Below are positions 51,297-51,731 of a stretch of DNA of 51,731 bases, piece by piece; the stretch's first letter is position 1; every line of letters starts with the position of its first letter. Location of the stretch: NCBI GenBank assembly GCA_002841825.1, contig PHAZ01000002.1:1-51731 (forward strand). Reading direction: 5' to 3'. The notes under the pieces were generated by a model. It did no database searches. It saw nothing but the letters and a program-made list of their open reading frames with translations, and was not told the DNA's origin. Origin of the DNA: Deltaproteobacteria bacterium HGW-Deltaproteobacteria-22 (GTDB taxonomy: Bacteria; Myxococcota_A; Polyangia; HGW-17). The position numbers were made by a program, and so were the translations under genes.

Positions 51297-51731
51297 ATGC
51301 GGATTTCCACTCACGGCATCGTTTTCACGGCGGCGTGCGTGTGGCTTGCTCTGCTGCCGCTGACCGGCTGCAAGAAGAAGCACAAGCCCGATTACTCGAC
51401 GCCCCTGGGCATTGTCAAAAGCTACATCTGGGCCATCGATCACCACGACTGCCCGGTGCTTGAAAAGGTCGTGGCCGGCCGCTTCAAGAGACACCTCGAG
51501 AAGCGGGGCAAGGAAGGCTGCTACCGCATCATGAAGGCCTACGGCAAGAGTCGCGGGAAGACCAGGCTTTCGGACGTGCGGGTCGAGAAGGCCGGAGAGC
51601 CCACCATCTTCTTCGAGGAGGAGGGCCGCGTCATCGTGGCCATGCCGATTCATCGGCAGGACCGCGAGGAGACAGCCTATTTTGATCTGGAACGCACCGA
51701 TCGGGGCTGGCAGGGCGTGGGCGAGGATGCC
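51297..51731 (+). CDS. Lipoprotein, partial at the window end
   Basis: An open reading frame of 145 codons runs off the right edge without a stop. ATG 51297 follows GAGGA. The signal peptide ends in LLPLTGC with KKK after it. The mature part so far (YSTPLGIVKSYIWAIDHHDC..., VEKAGEPTIFFEEEGRVIVA) resembles small NTF2-like or DUF4878-type lipoproteins, but this is tentative. Not in the ORF track because it is truncated. Confidence 0.7.
   Translation, partial: MRISTHGIVFTAACVWLALLPLTGCKKKHKPDYSTPLGIVKSYIWAIDHHDCPVLEKVVAGRFKRHLEKRGKEGCYRIMKAYGKSRGKTRLSDVRVEKAGEPTIFFEEEGRVIVAMPIHRQDREETAYFDLERTDRGWQGVGEDA

Overview
The window looks like chromosome from a high-GC, Gram-negative, predatory- or soil-type deltaproteobacterial lineage, most likely a member of the Myxococcota or a close uncultured relative. 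The evidence is the density of secreted lipoproteins (more than a dozen lipobox signal peptides), two proteins ending in a MYXO-CTERM-like tail (Cys-x-Cys, hydrophobic helix, Arg cluster), MopE-type 'C.DG.DNDCDG..D' motifs, an eukaryotic-like Ser/Thr kinase, a hybrid histidine kinase and a PilZ protein. This is inference from gene content; no rRNA is present to confirm it.

Layout. 1-7.3 kb is an accessory-looking segment. It holds a Xer-type tyrosine recombinase beside an array of 19-20 bp repeats, a hypothetical protein, an AT-richer SBBP-repeat lipoprotein with a structured upstream region (candidate minus-strand sRNA), nested remnants of an IS66 and an IS21 element, and a von Willebrand A lipoprotein. 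The same repeat cassette recurs at 7.2 kb in inverted orientation. 7.3-15.1 kb carries a second VWA paralogue, a Cys-rich lipoprotein, a DJ-1 protein and a tightly overlapping minus-strand operon (zinc-ribbon membrane protein, transglutaminase lipoprotein, PilZ). 15.1-17.2 kb has metK, with a promoter and a leader that can form an H-type pseudoknot against the ribosome binding site, followed by a TPR lipoprotein and a small protein. 17.2-30.4 kb has lipoproteins, a GNAT enzyme, a phosphodiester glycosidase/FG-GAP/MYXO-CTERM protein, a giant ankyrin lipoprotein, monomeric NADP isocitrate dehydrogenase, an MFS transporter and a C39-like peptidase.

30.4-33.8 kb is the most intriguing part: a 29-codon peptide ORF, a radical SAM/SPASM enzyme and an RND/MMPL exporter, all on the minus strand with 3-nt spacing and a 4-nt overlap. 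This is the arrangement expected for a peptide (RiPP-like) maturation and export unit, although the peptide is in frame with the enzyme across one TAA and could also be a broken N-terminus. 33.9-39 kb holds secreted Cys-rich and propeller-like proteins and a DacB-type D,D-carboxypeptidase.

39-44.6 kb is a housekeeping block on the plus strand: stand-alone AICAR transformylase, FxsA, RpoH, RsmI, a strongly structured non-coding stretch behind a near-consensus promoter, an RluA-family pseudouridine synthase and a TPR lipoprotein. 44.7-51.7 kb has a CHASE-type hybrid histidine kinase, a DnaQ-like exonuclease with a WYL-like tail, a Ser/Thr kinase with a coiled-coil tail, and two small lipoproteins, the last cut by the window edge. 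All assignments come from reading motifs by eye; no database search was possible.
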